This document shows, in pieces, positions 6,361 through 6,469 of a stretch of 6,469 bases of DNA. Under the pieces are notes generated by a model that did not search any database, was not told the DNA's origin, and saw only the letters and a program-made list of their open reading frames with translations. This DNA is from Actinomycetes bacterium. Its GTDB lineage: Bacteria > Actinomycetota > Acidimicrobiia > Acidimicrobiales > RAAP-2. Made by a program: the position numbers and the translations under genes. Within the stretch, counting starts at the first letter, position 1. Every line of letters starts with the position of its first letter. The stretch is from contig JAJYWG010000232.1 of NCBI GenBank assembly GCA_021791615.1, forward strand, positions 1 through 6,469, given 5' to 3'.

Positions 6361-6469
6361 ATGGAGGAACACGCCTCGGTGCTCGGGCACTGCTTTGGTC
6401 GGGAGCGCTTGCGCCTGGAAGCCTGGGGTCGAGACTCGATCAGGGTGCGCGTGGGCCAGTTTGGGATAC
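6361..6469 (+). CDS. Probable glycoside hydrolase family 31, N-terminal fragment
   Basis: The window holds the first 36 codons, running off the right edge. The ATG is preceded by GAGAGG (6348-6353) at 7 bases, a good ribosome binding site. The peptide contains ERLRLEAWGRDSIRVRVG, which matches the opening of the N-terminal beta domain of many GH31 enzymes (alpha-glucosidases, alpha-xylosidases, sulfoquinovosidases), where an R(I/L)EPWGPDSLRVR-like stretch is common. No signal peptide is seen, so the enzyme would act in the cytoplasm on the imported oligosaccharide. It follows the permease gene by 46 bases on the same strand. The catalytic residues lie outside the window, so the assignment rests on this one motif plus context, and the substrate cannot be decided. 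Confidence 0.6.
   Translation, partial: MEEHASVLGHCFGRERLRLEAWGRDSIRVRVGQFGI

Noticed and set aside
5415..6362. Minus-strand open frame of 315 codons
   Set aside because: It is antisense to the MalG-type permease, which has clear membrane segments and family motifs. The antisense translation is an Arg/Gln/His/Glu-rich shadow.

Overview
The window is high-GC bacterial DNA. Its real genes are strongly biased to G or C at the third codon position, use GTG and TTG starts, and encode a LacI-type regulator and sugar-transport genes of the kind common in Actinomycetota. I infer a soil-type actinobacterium, possibly a deep-branching class, but no rRNA or other phylogenetic marker is present.

Left part (1 to about 1770): the first 93 bases are the end of an unidentified gene. 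After them comes decayed DNA. On the minus strand there is a broken IS5-family DDE transposase (about 294-825) with a frameshift, internal stops and the first catalytic Asp lost. Next to it lies the N-terminal piece of an IS66-type transposase (about 989-1180). From about 1190 to 1770 I see no gene.

Right part (1774 to the end): this is a compact carbohydrate-uptake locus, all on the plus strand. A sigma70-like promoter (TTGACT, 17 bases, TATAAG) drives a LacI-family repressor (GTG at 1871). It is followed by a family 1 extracellular solute-binding protein (TTG at 3022), a MalF/UgpA-type permease (TTG at 4387), a MalG/UgpE-type permease that overlaps it by ATGA (5451), and the first 36 codons of what looks like a family 31 glycoside hydrolase (ATG at 6361).

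The most informative signal is a pair of nearly identical 16-bp palindromes. One sits at the predicted transcription start of the regulator gene (1809-1824) and one lies just upstream of the transporter operon (2902-2917). They differ at a single central base and look like the operators of this LacI protein. The inferred circuit is that the repressor controls itself and the transporter, an incoming sugar or oligosaccharide relieves repression, the binding protein and two permeases import it, and the hydrolase cleaves it inside the cell. No ATPase gene is in the window, so it is either further downstream or a shared MsiK/MsmX-type ATPase encoded elsewhere. I do not see a wholly new system here. 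The locus is a recognisable CUT1-type sugar regulon with some unusual details: a binding protein without a lipobox, non-ATG starts decided by Shine-Dalgarno sequences, and a perfect 20-bp palindrome before the hydrolase gene.
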